This document shows positions 63,738 through 64,000 of a stretch of 64,000 nucleotides of DNA, piece by piece. The notes below the pieces were generated by a model, which saw only the letters and a list, made by a program, of their open reading frames with translations, ran no database searches and had not been told where the DNA came from. How positions within the stretch are numbered: the stretch's first letter is position 1; each line of letters starts with the position of its first letter. The stretch covers positions 999,831-1,063,830 of the forward strand of contig BCIA01000002.1 of the NCBI GenBank assembly GCA_001599815.1. The letters run 5' to 3'. The stretch is from Furcasterigmium furcatum (lineage: Eukaryota > Ascomycota > Sordariomycetes > Glomerellales > Plectosphaerellaceae). A program made the translations under genes and the position numbers.

Positions 63738-64000
63738 GATGTTTCCCAGACTCCCCTGGTGTCGCGGTTGTCGAGATGAGTGTCGCGATGACTGGCGGAG
63801 GATCAAACCATCGTCGGCCAACAATGGAAGGGTTGTGCGAGGTCGTCTGCAGTCGTCTCCGAGAGTCCCGCTCGACTTGGTATGCTCGTCGTTGTCGTTA
63901 TCGGTTTGCACGTGCTATACAGAATTGGAGTTGCAGAGCGAATCGCCGACTGGACGTCCGGTCGTCCCGTCGGTCGGAGTCGTAACTGTCGGGGCCCGTT
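63738..64000. other. Promoter/leader side of the peroxin gene, to the window edge
   Basis: 263 bp; the frame is open upstream of the peroxin ATG but has no ATG. No feature of the next gene can be seen. Confidence 0.4.

Overview
The window is ordinary nuclear chromosome from a filamentous ascomycete (Pezizomycotina, most likely Sordariomycetes). Evidence: short introns (mostly 50-110 bp) with GT..AG borders and CTAAC/CTGAC branch points; G/C-rich third codon positions; Sordariomycete-style protein families such as fungal indoleamine dioxygenase, SUR7, Pex23-family peroxin, septation protein Cdc14 and INO80 Ies4; and long pyrimidine-rich leaders. I see no transposon, AT-rich repeat-mutated block, CRISPR array, rRNA or tRNA gene. 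One ambiguous base (N) lies at 25666.

Layout, left to right: 5' part of an Atf1/AtfA bZIP factor (-) with a 3.3 kb upstream region; GST-like protein (-); cytosolic isoleucyl-tRNA synthetase (+); APH-fold phosphotransferase (+); coiled-coil protein (+); gamma-glutamyl phosphate reductase (-); DHA1/Qdr-type MFS transporter (+) converging on indoleamine 2,3-dioxygenase (-); acidic secreted protein (-); INO80 Ies4 (+); Gid1/RanBPM (+); metaxin-like SAM subunit (-); a 75-residue protein (+); GPI-anchored PLC-like phosphodiesterase (-); SUR7-family protein (+); the divergent pair RPL30 (-)/RPL10 (+); a 566-residue unknown (+); acyltransferase-3 protein (+); Bud32 kinase (-); Cys-rich single-pass membrane protein (+); septation protein Cdc14 (-); geranylgeranyl diphosphate synthase (+); Pex23-family peroxin (-).

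These are mostly housekeeping genes with private promoters. They do not form a pathway cluster. Links visible in the sequence: TGAGTCA (Gcn4/CPC1-type) sites close upstream of the two amino-acid-economy genes (IleRS, proline biosynthesis) and of the phosphotransferase; ATF/CRE cores around the atf1 gene, including a perfect TGACGTCA, which suggest autoregulation; and an AGCCCTAA (Tbf1-type) site in the 368 bp promoter shared by RPL30 and RPL10.

I did not find an obviously new multi-gene system. The observations most worth a second look are (1) an 87-codon, in-frame, strongly coding-like extension directly after the TAG stop of the GGPP synthase; (2) a 6-nucleotide microexon inside the catalytic HIGH region of isoleucyl-tRNA synthetase; and (3) the regulatory-site patterns above. 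Exon borders were read by eye from splice consensus and protein-family continuity. 5' ends and UTRs are not established.
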